A stretch of DNA of 13,375 bases from Leptospira sp. (lineage in GTDB: Bacteria; Spirochaetota; Leptospiria; Leptospirales; Leptospiraceae), in assembly GCA_021413405.1 (NCBI GenBank), contig JAIOQL010000347.1:1-13375 (forward strand), read 5' to 3'. Under the pieces are notes generated by a model, which had not been told where the DNA came from, did not search any database, and saw nothing but the letters and a program-made list of their open reading frames with translations. Below, in pieces: positions 6,314-13,375 of the stretch (position 1 is its first letter; each line of letters starts with the position of its first letter). A program made the position numbers and the translations under genes.

Positions 6314-7303
6314 ATGCGTAATATAATTTTGATCGTTTATTTAACAATTTTAATCAGCCAGGTCCAGTGCATCGGATCGATCAGGCCAAAGGCAATACAA
6401 GGTTGTTTCAAAGTGCACGGGATGCCGGGGAACGAAGATATTGCCCTTAGCCGGGCCAAAAAGTTACTCTATATCTCAAGCCACAACCGGCGTAATTTCG
6501 ATGAACCCGGAAAGATATTTTCATTGGACCTCGGCAAACCTGACGGGGAACTCAAACCAAAGGCGCTTAACGCAACATACCCACCTCATTTCAGACCACA
6601 TGGAATCAGTCTTGTGCAGGAATCCGGAAAGGAACTGTTATATGTAATTTCGCACACTAAACAGGAGGGGGCACAGCATGCCATTGAAGTTTTTGAGATG
6701 AACAACGAAATTTTTTCGCATATCAAAACATTAAAAAGCCCCCTGATCGAGAGTCCCAATGATCTGTTTGCCCTTCCCGATGGAAGAATCTTTGTATCAA
6801 ATGATGGTTTAAGTCCATCCAAAATTTCTTTCTTCGATGGCAAGACATGGTCAATGATCGGGCCCGGTGTCTCATTGGGAAATGGAATTCTCTACAGAAA
6901 GGAGAAGGATAAAGAATATATCTATCGTTCCGGTTTTTTTGCGGGCAAAGTACTGAAATTTGAACTGATACAAACCACAGACGGAAAAACAGATTTAAAA
7001 GAGGTTGAGAAATTCGAAATAGGTAGCGGGCCGGACAACCTGGAATTTGATGATGCCGGCAATATTTACCTTGCCGCCCATGCTTCCGTATTCCGGTTCT
7101 TGCGTCATGTCCGGTCTCCTGAAAATTTTTCGCCAAGCCAGATATTCAAAATTGATTTTGGAAAAAAATCGGTCGATGAAATCTACGCAAACAACGGAGA
7201 AGAAATATCCGCGGCTAGCACAGGATTAGTTTTTGAAAACCGTCTGATCATAAGCCAGGTATTCGAAGATTTTCTTCTGATCTGCCCGACGACGGGGAAT
7301 TAA
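6314..7303 (+). CDS. Paraoxonase/arylesterase-family six-bladed beta-propeller hydrolase
   Basis: A 329-residue protein aligning by eye over its length with animal paraoxonases (PON1). The calcium ligands all have counterparts: E41-D42 (PON1 E53-D54), N149-D150 (N168-D169), N190 (N224), D241-N242 (D269-N270). The catalytic pair is kept too: H96 in FRPHGIS (H115) and H114 in VISHT (H134). C31 and C324 match the PON1 disulphide C42-C353, suggesting an oxidising, exported location. Residues 1-19 are a hydrophobic signal or anchor; C19 is in a poor lipobox, so lipidation is doubtful. The family hydrolyses lactones and aryl esters; lactone breakdown (including acyl-homoserine lactones) is possible here. 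ATG at 6314 with GAGG 10 nt upstream. The PilZ gene starts 3 nt after the stop, so they form an operon. Confidence 0.88.
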   Translation: MRNIILIVYLTILISQVQCIGSIRPKAIQGCFKVHGMPGNEDIALSRAKKLLYISSHNRRNFDEPGKIFSLDLGKPDGELKPKALNATYPPHFRPHGISLVQESGKELLYVISHTKQEGAQHAIEVFEMNNEIFSHIKTLKSPLIESPNDLFALPDGRIFVSNDGLSPSKISFFDGKTWSMIGPGVSLGNGILYRKEKDKEYIYRSGFFAGKVLKFELIQTTDGKTDLKEVEKFEIGSGPDNLEFDDAGNIYLAAHASVFRFLRHVRSPENFSPSQIFKIDFGKKSVDEIYANNGEEISAASTGLVFENRLIISQVFEDFLLICPTTGN

Positions 7304-7306
7304 TTT

Positions 7307-7927
7307 ATGTCAATATTTCGACAGAATTTACCTGTTCAGATTATTCCGAAATCAAACAACCCCGAAGGAACAAAATACCAGGGGGTACTGGAAGTAATGG
7401 AAACCGATAGCATGAAAATCAGGGTCGACGATAATTTTTTTGCAAAAGAAATTTCAGGAAACATTGATGTAGAATTTTCCATGGCAAGTTCAAATTTTAA
7501 ATTTGAATCCAAAATTATGCCGGGGAGAGAAGATTCTTCCATCAGGATTCAAAAACCAAGTGTAATCCATAAAAGCCAGATAAGGAAAACGACGCGTGCA
7601 AAAACTGATGTAAAATTTACTTTCACTCTTTGGACCGAGGGCGGTAGATTCGAAGCAACTATGACCGATTTAAGCACTGTTGGAATCAAAATGACAGGAA
7701 CAAAAGAACTTCAAAAAAATACCCTCTTGAGTCTGAATGTTTTTATTCCGGGAGCCTCTCTCAGATTTATCTGCCAGGGTCTCGTTATGTGGTGCAAGAG
7801 ACATCCAGAAATGGATTATCTTTTTGAAACTGGTGTGAAATTCACAACCCTGTCGATTGATGCAATCAAGAAAGTGGACCGGTTTGTGAAAGATAAAATA
7901 CAGATTCAAACGGCAGAGACTAATTAA
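7307..7927 (+). CDS. PilZ-domain protein, probable cyclic-di-GMP receptor
   Basis: A 206-residue soluble protein. The C-terminal PilZ domain (about 91-200) has both ligand motifs intact: R93-KTT-R97 (RxxxR) and D121-L-S-T-V-G126 (the [D/N]xSxxG motif), followed by the beta-barrel pattern ending FETGVKF. Residues 1-85 form a beta-rich N-terminal domain resembling the YcgR-type partner domain, though this is weakly supported. It should bind cyclic-di-GMP in the cytoplasm and pass the signal to a partner, such as motility or envelope machinery; the target is unknown. ATG at 7307 is 3 nt after the arylesterase stop, with a GGGG ribosome site overlapping the end of that gene, so the two are co-translated from one mRNA. 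A hairpin follows the stop. Confidence 0.9.
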   Translation: MSIFRQNLPVQIIPKSNNPEGTKYQGVLEVMETDSMKIRVDDNFFAKEISGNIDVEFSMASSNFKFESKIMPGREDSSIRIQKPSVIHKSQIRKTTRAKTDVKFTFTLWTEGGRFEATMTDLSTVGIKMTGTKELQKNTLLSLNVFIPGASLRFICQGLVMWCKRHPEMDYLFETGVKFTTLSIDAIKKVDRFVKDKIQIQTAETN

Positions 7928-7936
7928 TTAGTTACT

Positions 7937-7965
7937 GGTAAGGAACGGTTCCACCGTTCCTTACC
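7937..7965. terminator. Perfect 12-bp hairpin after the PilZ gene
   Basis: GGTAAGGAACGG (7937-7948), loop TTCCA, CCGTTCCTTACC (7954-7965). It starts 9 nt after the PilZ stop and lies 31 nt before the stop of the convergent bufferin-type gene. Stem is perfect but there is no T-run, as with the hairpin at 5804-5825. Confidence 0.6.
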
Positions 7966-7996
7966 GCTTGAGCAACATCCCGGCAAAACGCTTCTT

Positions 7997-8254
7997 TTAG
8001 CTTTTTGCTTTTACTGTTCCTTTTTTATCAAGGCAATCCTTCTTGCTCATCTCGAGCCAGCCTTTTCCTTTACAGGAATTTTTTCCCGCACATGAATGCC
8101 CTTTTCCACCACATTCTCCCTTTCCTTTGCAGGAATTGATTCCATGACATTCAACTTTTGCATCAGTTTCTGTCTTCGTATCGGCCATGATTGCACCGCC
8201 TGCAATTATTCCTGAAATGGCCGCCCCAAGTAACAAGCTTTTTCTTACATTCAT
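7997..8254 (-). CDS. Cys-rich exported bufferin-type protein (BufA2-like)
   Basis: An 85-residue precursor with a signal peptide (MNVRKSLLLGAAISGIIAGG, likely cut after AIMA at 24) and a Gly/Lys-rich mature part with six cysteines: C36, C42, C48, C55, C61, C74. The ECHGINSCKGKGECGGKGHS...CAGKNSCKGKGW pattern is that of the BufA2 family of periplasmic bufferin-type metallophores, whose cysteines are modified post-translationally by DUF692 (MNIO) enzymes with a DUF2063 partner and which bind metals such as copper. No DUF692 or DUF2063 gene lies in this window, although such genes usually sit next to bufA. ATG at 8254 has GGAGA 7 nt upstream; a well-formed promoter lies just above. The gene looks monocistronic. 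Family call is from pattern recall. Confidence 0.8.
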   Translation of the reverse strand: MNVRKSLLLGAAISGIIAGGAIMADTKTETDAKVECHGINSCKGKGECGGKGHSCAGKNSCKGKGWLEMSKKDCLDKKGTVKAKS

Positions 8255-8308
8255 TTAAATTCTCCGGTTATTCTTTTTACTTTGTTGTCAAATCTGTTCG
8301 TTTTCTAA

Positions 8309-8336
8309 ATCATAAATGTTACATATTTGGCTGCAA
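8309..8336 (-). promoter_or_regulatory. Candidate promoter of the bufferin-type gene
   Basis: On the minus strand: TTGCAG (8336-8331), 16-bp spacer, TATGAT (8314-8309). Predicted start near 8302, leader about 48 nt. It lies inside the 105-bp divergent gap shared with the three-domain kinase/phosphatase gene. Confidence 0.45.
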
Positions 8337-8359
8337 CAAAAAACTGTCAGGAATAAATT

Positions 8360-10681
8360 ATGACCAAATCAATAATTATAACCCAATGTCTGCAAAATGA
8401 TTTTGTGCAGCTGCTACAGAAATATGATCCAATTCCAAATCTTTTGCATGTAGGATATGATGAAGCTATGCGATTGGTAGGTGATCGCGCAGAAGAAGGT
8501 CCTGTTGATTCCATAATGGATTGGGCATATGATCAGCCAGAGGATAAACTTGAGATCATCCATATCAGGGACTGGCATGATCCAAACGATGAAATGCAGA
8601 AGCAGCATTTGGAACATTTCGGTGATCATTGCCTCAGGGATACCAGGGGCGCGGATTTTATTTTTTCCAAGAAAATAAAACTGGGAAGAAAACACACTAT
8701 CATAAATGCTTCCGGGCTAAACGACTTCGTAGATACTACTCTTCCGGAAGCGCTTAACACATATAATTCGGAGAAAGTAAAAGTTGGAATCATTGGAGTC
8801 TGGACCGAAGCAAAAATTTCGTTTCTCGCTTATGACCTGATTACCCGTTATCCGAATTTTGAAGTTTTTACATGCAGTGCCCTCACAGCAAGTTCTTCCC
8901 GCACAATGCACTTTATCGCCCTCGATCAATTGAAGAGCATTCTCGGAATAAACATTTTTTCATCAATCGGTGCATTTACCAATCAATTGACAGGAACCCA
9001 GCCTGCAATCGGGCACAAAATTCATTCAAACCTGAAGGAAGATGGATTCCGGTTTGATGGCAGCTACAAAATTTCCGATACTGATAGCAAATTGCTTCTG
9101 TATTTGTACCGGGACTGCAAAGAAGTAGAGTTCAAATGCCTGGATGGAGGTTTTTCCGGGAATGTAGTTCTAAAAGCACGTGGAACAGATGTTCTCGGAC
9201 ACCAGCAGGTTCCGACTGTAATCAAGATTGGGGAACGGGATTCGATCGCACGTGAAAGGGCTTCCTTTGAAAGGATCCAGGAAGTTATGGGAAACAATGC
9301 TCCCAACATTGTGGATTTCGCAGAATATGAAAACCGTGGCGGGATAAAATACCGTTATGCGGCGATGCTTGATGGAAATGTCCGGACATTTCAGAAGGTT
9401 TATTCACAAACCGAAAACCTGAACCAGATTTTCCGGATTCTTGATACGGTCTTCAAAAATCAGTTAGGAAGGCTTTATGAGGCAGCAAAGAGTGAGAAAA
9501 TAAATCTCCTCGACTATTATGATTTTAATTCCAAATATTCAGCGTCCGTCAGAAAAAAAGTCGAGGGCCTGATTGGTTACAAAGCAGAAGGGGACTCGAT
9601 AGAAATCCTTCCCGGGATATCTGTTCCCAATGTATGTGATTTCTATGAAAAAGAGCTGATCACCCTGAAAGAATACACAGCCGTAGGACATTTTCTTTCT
9701 TACATCCATGGAGATCTCAATGGAGCTAACATTATTATCGATGCCCAGGACAATGTCTGGATAATAGATTTTTTCCACACGCATAGTGGGCACATACTCC
9801 GGGATCTGATCAAACTTGAAAATGATATACTCTTTATTTTTGCTAAAATCAGCTCTGAAGACGAACTGAAAGAGGGATTTCGCCTATCGGACATTCTGGT
9901 TTCAATAGCAGATCTTGGAATTCCTCTAAGCGAATCCGTGGCCAGCAATTTCAAAACTCCCTCAATACTAAAAGCATTGAATGTAATAAGGAAACTCCGT
10001 TCTTACTACCCAAACCTGATCCAGAGTGATCGTGATCCATACCAGTATCATGTTGCGATGATGCGTTATGCGATGCATACTCTCTCGTTCGATGAATCAA
10101 GCGAGCTTCAAAGAAAATGGGCGTTGTATACCGGCTCAATCTGTTCTGAACAAATCAGAAACTATATTTATAAATCAAAAAAACTCCGGATCGATTTTCT
10201 AACAGAAATTCAACCGGATTTTCCGGGAAAAATTGGAATAACTATCCTTCCCGGCAGAAAAGACCGGAATAGAAATATGACGGAAGATATCAATACAATC
10301 CGGGAAAATAATATTTCAGAAGTAATTTGTCTTTTGACAGAGAATGAATTTACTCAATATGGAGTTGAGAATCTCAGAGAGGATTACAAAATCAACGGAA
10401 TTAATGCGAATTACTTCCCGATAAAAGACCAGGGGGTTCCTACAAAAGAGCTGATGCAGAAAATAGTTGCAACTATTGCAAAAGTAACTGCCGAAAAACG
10501 GAATATTTTGATCCATTGCGTGGGGGGATTAGGAAGATCAGGCATGGCGGCGGCCTGTTTCCTGATTTCAAAAATGGCGCTGCGACCTCCAGACGCCATT
10601 GCAATGGTGAGAGAGACGAGATCAGAAAGAGCGATTGAAACCAAAGAGCAGGAGGATTTCATTTACGGATTTAATTCCTGA
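8360..10681 (+). CDS. Three-domain fusion: pseudo-isochorismatase, phosphotransferase-type kinase, CX5R phosphatase
   Basis: A 773-residue cytoplasmic protein. Residues 1-210 have the isochorismatase/cysteine-hydrolase fold (IITQCLQNDF, IHIRDWHDPND, GIIGVWTEAKISF), but the catalytic Asp is C10 and the catalytic Cys is K152; only K111 may remain, so this domain probably senses or binds rather than cuts. Residues about 255-600 are kinase-like: Gly-rich LDGGFSGNVVLKA at 261-273, K289 in TVIKIG, catalytic HGDLNGAN at 450-457 and metal-binding IDF at 469-471, as in aminoglycoside/choline-kinase-type phosphotransferases; the HGDLNGANIII...IDFFHTHSGH layout recalls the ternary-complex-associated domain TCAD9. 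Residues 622-773 are a CDKN3/dual-specificity-type phosphatase: acid D690 in KDQGVP, P-loop H719-C720-VGGLG-R726-S. ATG at 8360 has AGGA 8 nt upstream. Substrates unknown. It converges on the CHAT-like gene. Confidence 0.82.
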   Translation: MTKSIIITQCLQNDFVQLLQKYDPIPNLLHVGYDEAMRLVGDRAEEGPVDSIMDWAYDQPEDKLEIIHIRDWHDPNDEMQKQHLEHFGDHCLRDTRGADFIFSKKIKLGRKHTIINASGLNDFVDTTLPEALNTYNSEKVKVGIIGVWTEAKISFLAYDLITRYPNFEVFTCSALTASSSRTMHFIALDQLKSILGINIFSSIGAFTNQLTGTQPAIGHKIHSNLKEDGFRFDGSYKISDTDSKLLLYLYRDCKEVEFKCLDGGFSGNVVLKARGTDVLGHQQVPTVIKIGERDSIARERASFERIQEVMGNNAPNIVDFAEYENRGGIKYRYAAMLDGNVRTFQKVYSQTENLNQIFRILDTVFKNQLGRLYEAAKSEKINLLDYYDFNSKYSASVRKKVEGLIGYKAEGDSIEILPGISVPNVCDFYEKELITLKEYTAVGHFLSYIHGDLNGANIIIDAQDNVWIIDFFHTHSGHILRDLIKLENDILFIFAKISSEDELKEGFRLSDILVSIADLGIPLSESVASNFKTPSILKALNVIRKLRSYYPNLIQSDRDPYQYHVAMMRYAMHTLSFDESSELQRKWALYTGSICSEQIRNYIYKSKKLRIDFLTEIQPDFPGKIGITILPGRKDRNRNMTEDINTIRENNISEVICLLTENEFTQYGVENLREDYKINGINANYFPIKDQGVPTKELMQKIVATIAKVTAEKRNILIHCVGGLGRSGMAAACFLISKMALRPPDAIAMVRETRSERAIETKEQEDFIYGFNS

Positions 10682-10704
10682 AACAAGATCACTCGACCAG
10701 GAAT
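10674..10704. terminator. Weak inverted repeat across two convergent stop codons
   Basis: ATTCCTG (10674-10680) and CAGGAAT (10698-10704), with a 17-nt loop spanning both stop codons of the convergent genes. Only 7 bp of stem and no T-run. It is the only termination-like structure in the 7-bp gap and may be chance. Confidence 0.22.
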
Positions 10705-13375
10705 ACATTTGTGTACAAACGATATCCATTCCAGTGATTTTCGTCTGGGAATAATTTTCGAACTTCCCGGATTGAATCGATAAACCTGTCTTTCAGAGCT
10801 ATGCGGACATCTGATTTCCGGAAAAGATTTTTCAGAAAGTAAACATTATTGAGATCACGCTGAGAACCAATGCTTATTACGCCTGGACCTGAATGAATTT
10901 TATCCAGATACATCAATGATGTATTAATATCATTACTGAAAAAAGAACTTTCGTATAAAAGAGAAGAAGATAAAAACCAGTTTCCCTGACGTTTATCCAG
11001 TGTAGAAACATCTTTCAGATCAATGCCGGCAAACTCCAGTTTTCTCCTGTCCTTTAGAATCAGTTCTTCCTGAGAAACAACTGCTTTACTCGTCTGAACC
11101 CCACCAGTTCGCCCACCCAGCTCCATATTCTCAAGTTTTTTCAGTTTCCGGAACCAGTCCGGATTATAGGTTGTCCGTAATTTTTGCGTCAGTGCAAAAT
11201 TTCTATCGAGATCAGAAGAGATTTTGTAAGGATCACGTTTCAACATTTCTTCGGGACTCTGGACAAGATAAAAGTTATCTTCCTCCCGGTGCTCCAGCGG
11301 TGCCTTTAAGTGAATGCCACTCAAATAAAGATACGTTAGGCGATTTTTGTCGATCCGGATGGCCTTTCTGTACCTGTCTTCCAAAGTTTCTTTTTGAAGA
11401 ATTGCATTCCCGTTTTCTTTTACTAACCGGTGATATTCAAGAACAGAGTCAATCACAGACCTGTTATCTTTGAAAGCCAGGTCTCCGTTTGATTTCCCAT
11501 TCGAAAATTTAATAAAGAAAGTCTGATGACCATAATCCAGAACTGCCAAAAATGCCTGTTTATCAGGAAGTTTCTTCAGAAGTTCGTAGGAAATTGTACG
11601 AAATTCAGGGATTCTCGAAAATGTTATTTTCTCCCCAAATACTTTTTCAGTAACAGACCGTATTTTATCCTTCGCGATAGCGAGATCAAAGAAAACCTCA
11701 GAATTATTTGCCTTGAAAGAAAGCGCTTGCAAATAAGTAACAAAGTCCAGCAATTCACGTTTCAGGTATGGTTCGAGGATTGCCTCTTTCTCTTTACTAA
11801 TATTTGCATTCAGAAATTCTATCAGTTTCCTGACATCAGTTTTCTTTGCAGTGTCATATAACGCAATCTTAGCCGGAATATTCTTTCTTAGATATGCGAG
11901 TTCCTCGTCAGTTAATTTAAGATCTTTGTTCATTTGAGAATATCTGAACTTCAAAAAATAAAATCTTGTCGTGTTTTGAGAATCGATATTTCGATCAAAG
12001 TTCTTTTCAATGATTGAAATATATTTCTTTGAAGCAGCGTAATCTCCGGATTCAAGCAAAGCACCGGCCCAGACAATGGCCAGATTCTGTGCACGATAAA
12101 TGTTTTTAAGATTCATTTCACGGCTGTATATCCGGTCAAAAATATTATTCAATTCAGAATCCACCTGAAACGGAATTGATTTTTGAAGTACAAAAAAGAG
12201 AAGACTTCGATCAACGATACCGAGATAGTTCAGAACAGATCTTCCACCGGGAAGGTCATCAGGATTCAGAAATAAAGGAGTCGGATCCCCGCCTGTTTCA
12301 ATTTTTTTCCACGAATTGTATAACTTAATCCGATAATTAGTTCTTTCTGTGCCTGAAACATTTTCATCGTCTATCAGATTAGTTTTCAGTTCAGCATCAA
12401 ATTTCTGCCAATCTTTTGCAATACCAGAAGAAAAAATCACGTCCGCCGAAGCTGAATTTATACTTATGGAACCAAGACCGCCCAGAAATAGATGCTGAAG
12501 TCTGACCGCACTCAGCATCTGCTTCGCCCGAAGATTCTCTTCATCACTGCTTGATTCATTCAGTGCCCTTAAAGCTGAAGTTTCCGCCTTTGCAAGCAGA
12601 TGATTTTCAAGAAACATCCTGGCCAGGGTTATATGAAAAAGATAAACATCCTCTCCGGAGTTTTGGGAAAGAAAAGCCGGATACCCCGAATTTACGGATT
12701 TCAGATCACCATTTTTCAAATCACGGTAGAAATTTATAGAATTGATTGAACGGGTTTCTCCTGATTGTTGCGACGAAATAAATTGATCATAATATTTTTC
12801 ACAATCATTCTCTTTCGGATCAGTATAACAGAATCTCAAAAGAGAATAGACAATCTGTTTTTTCTTTTCCGGATCATTCGCATATTTCTTCAGAATTGCG
12901 TCATAAAATTCAGGGAATTTCTTCCGAAATATTTTCGTTTTTATCCGGGCTATGTTAAGTTCTGTTTTGAACGCAAGATCAGCTTTGTCCGGAATGAGAG
13001 CAAATGCGGCATAATAATTTTCGAGGGCAATGCTATAATCAGTTCTACGCTCTGCCTTGACTGCCTGATCAATCATTTTTTTGTAAACCAGTTCCGTTGT
13101 TGAAATACTGTCCGGTTTCCCGCTTTTCTGCATTGTAATAGTCCGAATATTACCAGGGTCCCTGGATCTGGTCCGGTTATTTCTGCTTCCAATTAACTTC
13201 CGTCGAAGTTCCCGATTTGCATTTTCCTTGCCTACGAAAAAAATATTCGAAACTCCCGCTGAACGCAACACATCTATTGCGAAGACAGATCGTTCATAAT
13301 CCCTGACATTGTCCGACCAGTTATTTATTATTGCCGAAGAAATCCGTGACCTTCTTTGAAAAATTTCCTTTAAAT
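10689..13375 (-). CDS. TPR protein with degenerate CHAT-like C-terminus (5' end outside the window)
   Basis: At least 894 residues are visible. The frame stays open past the GTG at 13271 to the right edge and reads as protein (AIINNWSDNVRDYERSVFAI), so the start lies outside. Numbering below is from 13271. Residues about 60-540 are helical repeats of TPR type (DYSIALENYYAAFALIPD at 78-95; LARMFLENHLLAKAETSALR at 216-235; LAIVWAGALLESGDYAASKK at 397-416). Residues about 555-860 follow the CHAT protease layout: LPDKQAFLAVLDY, RLTYLYLSGIHLKAPLE, GPGVISIGSQRDLNN and the closing HWNGYRLYT (compare HPYYWAGFVL). There is no cysteine after C157 and no ATHG-like His, so the peptidase is inactive or it is a scaffold. 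The piece upstream of residue 20 may belong to another, perhaps caspase-like, domain. Cytoplasmic role unknown; convergent with the kinase/phosphatase fusion. Confidence 0.7.
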   Translation of the reverse strand, partial: LKEIFQRRSRISSAIINNWSDNVRDYERSVFAIDVLRSAGVSNIFFVGKENANRELRRKLIGSRNNRTRSRDPGNIRTITMQKSGKPDSISTTELVYKKMIDQAVKAERRTDYSIALENYYAAFALIPDKADLAFKTELNIARIKTKIFRKKFPEFYDAILKKYANDPEKKKQIVYSLLRFCYTDPKENDCEKYYDQFISSQQSGETRSINSINFYRDLKNGDLKSVNSGYPAFLSQNSGEDVYLFHITLARMFLENHLLAKAETSALRALNESSSDEENLRAKQMLSAVRLQHLFLGGLGSISINSASADVIFSSGIAKDWQKFDAELKTNLIDDENVSGTERTNYRIKLYNSWKKIETGGDPTPLFLNPDDLPGGRSVLNYLGIVDRSLLFFVLQKSIPFQVDSELNNIFDRIYSREMNLKNIYRAQNLAIVWAGALLESGDYAASKKYISIIEKNFDRNIDSQNTTRFYFLKFRYSQMNKDLKLTDEELAYLRKNIPAKIALYDTAKKTDVRKLIEFLNANISKEKEAILEPYLKRELLDFVTYLQALSFKANNSEVFFDLAIAKDKIRSVTEKVFGEKITFSRIPEFRTISYELLKKLPDKQAFLAVLDYGHQTFFIKFSNGKSNGDLAFKDNRSVIDSVLEYHRLVKENGNAILQKETLEDRYRKAIRIDKNRLTYLYLSGIHLKAPLEHREEDNFYLVQSPEEMLKRDPYKISSDLDRNFALTQKLRTTYNPDWFRKLKKLENMELGGRTGGVQTSKAVVSQEELILKDRRKLEFAGIDLKDVSTLDKRQGNWFLSSSLLYESSFFSNDINTSLMYLDKIHSGPGVISIGSQRDLNNVYFLKNLFRKSDVRIALKDRFIDSIREVRKLFPDENHWNGYRLYTNVFLVE

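Noticed and set aside
6365..6373. Lipobox at C19 of the paraoxonase-like protein
   Set aside because: The residues before the cysteine (SQVQ) fit spirochaete lipoboxes poorly, and an uncleaved signal anchor, as in PON1, explains the N-terminus as well.
6723..7136. 137-codon minus-strand ORF
   Set aside because: It is antisense inside the arylesterase gene, where catalytic and calcium residues are conserved on the plus strand; its composition (many R, H, C, F) is that of a shadow frame.
11171..11861. Two plus-strand ORFs of 100 and 111 codons
   Set aside because: Both are antisense to the long TPR/CHAT-like gene and rich in F, C and I as expected for the reverse of a Lys/Glu-rich coding sequence.
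13269..13271. GTG at 13271 as the start of the large minus-strand gene
   Set aside because: No Shine-Dalgarno sequence precedes it and the frame continues upstream to the window edge with natural protein sequence.

Overview
The window most likely comes from a spirochaete of the order Leptospirales (a Leptospira or Leptonema relative). The grounds are a 3' fragment resembling the Leptospira-typical DUF1564 family at the left edge, spirochaete-style lipoprotein and signal sequences, a moderately AT-rich base composition, and mostly single genes or two-gene operons. This assignment is an inference from protein content. No tRNA, rRNA, CRISPR array, insertion sequence or transposase was seen.

Left part (1-1861): the tail of a DUF1564-type gene, then a nitroreductase (minus strand) divergent from a TetR-family regulator (plus strand). 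A perfect 16-bp palindrome lies in the gap between them, in the spacer of a candidate nitroreductase promoter. The regulator has a cysteine at residue 106, the same number as the redox cysteine of E. coli NemR, so the pair looks like an electrophile- or quinone-responsive module.

Region 1905-3946 (minus strand) is a translationally coupled two-gene operon. The first gene encodes a cobalamin-binding protein with a Cys-rich N-terminus and the W-x9-EH motif of CarH-type B12 photoreceptors, but no DNA-binding domain. The second encodes a heme-oxygenase-fold domain fused to a C-terminal helical region that I could not name. This is a candidate B12-based light or cofactor sensing system.

Region 3947-8254: a 440-bp gap with only weak ORF remnants; a lipoprotein with SH3-like domains; a convergent phasin-like small protein; and a paraoxonase-type arylesterase in tight tandem with a PilZ (cyclic-di-GMP receptor) protein. 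A small Cys-rich exported bufferin-type (BufA2-like) protein follows on the minus strand, without the usual maturation genes beside it inside the window. Two GC-rich perfect hairpins sit just after the stop codons where genes converge.

Right part (8360-13375): a 773-residue three-domain protein (isochorismatase-like domain lacking two of three catalytic residues, then a phosphotransferase-type kinase domain, then a CX5R dual-specificity-type phosphatase). It converges, with 7 bp between the stop codons, on a large TPR protein with a degenerate CHAT-like C-terminus lacking the catalytic cysteine. That second gene runs off the right edge of the window. A kinase/phosphatase fusion beside a pseudo-CHAT protein is the most unusual gene neighbourhood here and the strongest candidate for an undescribed signalling or conflict-type system.
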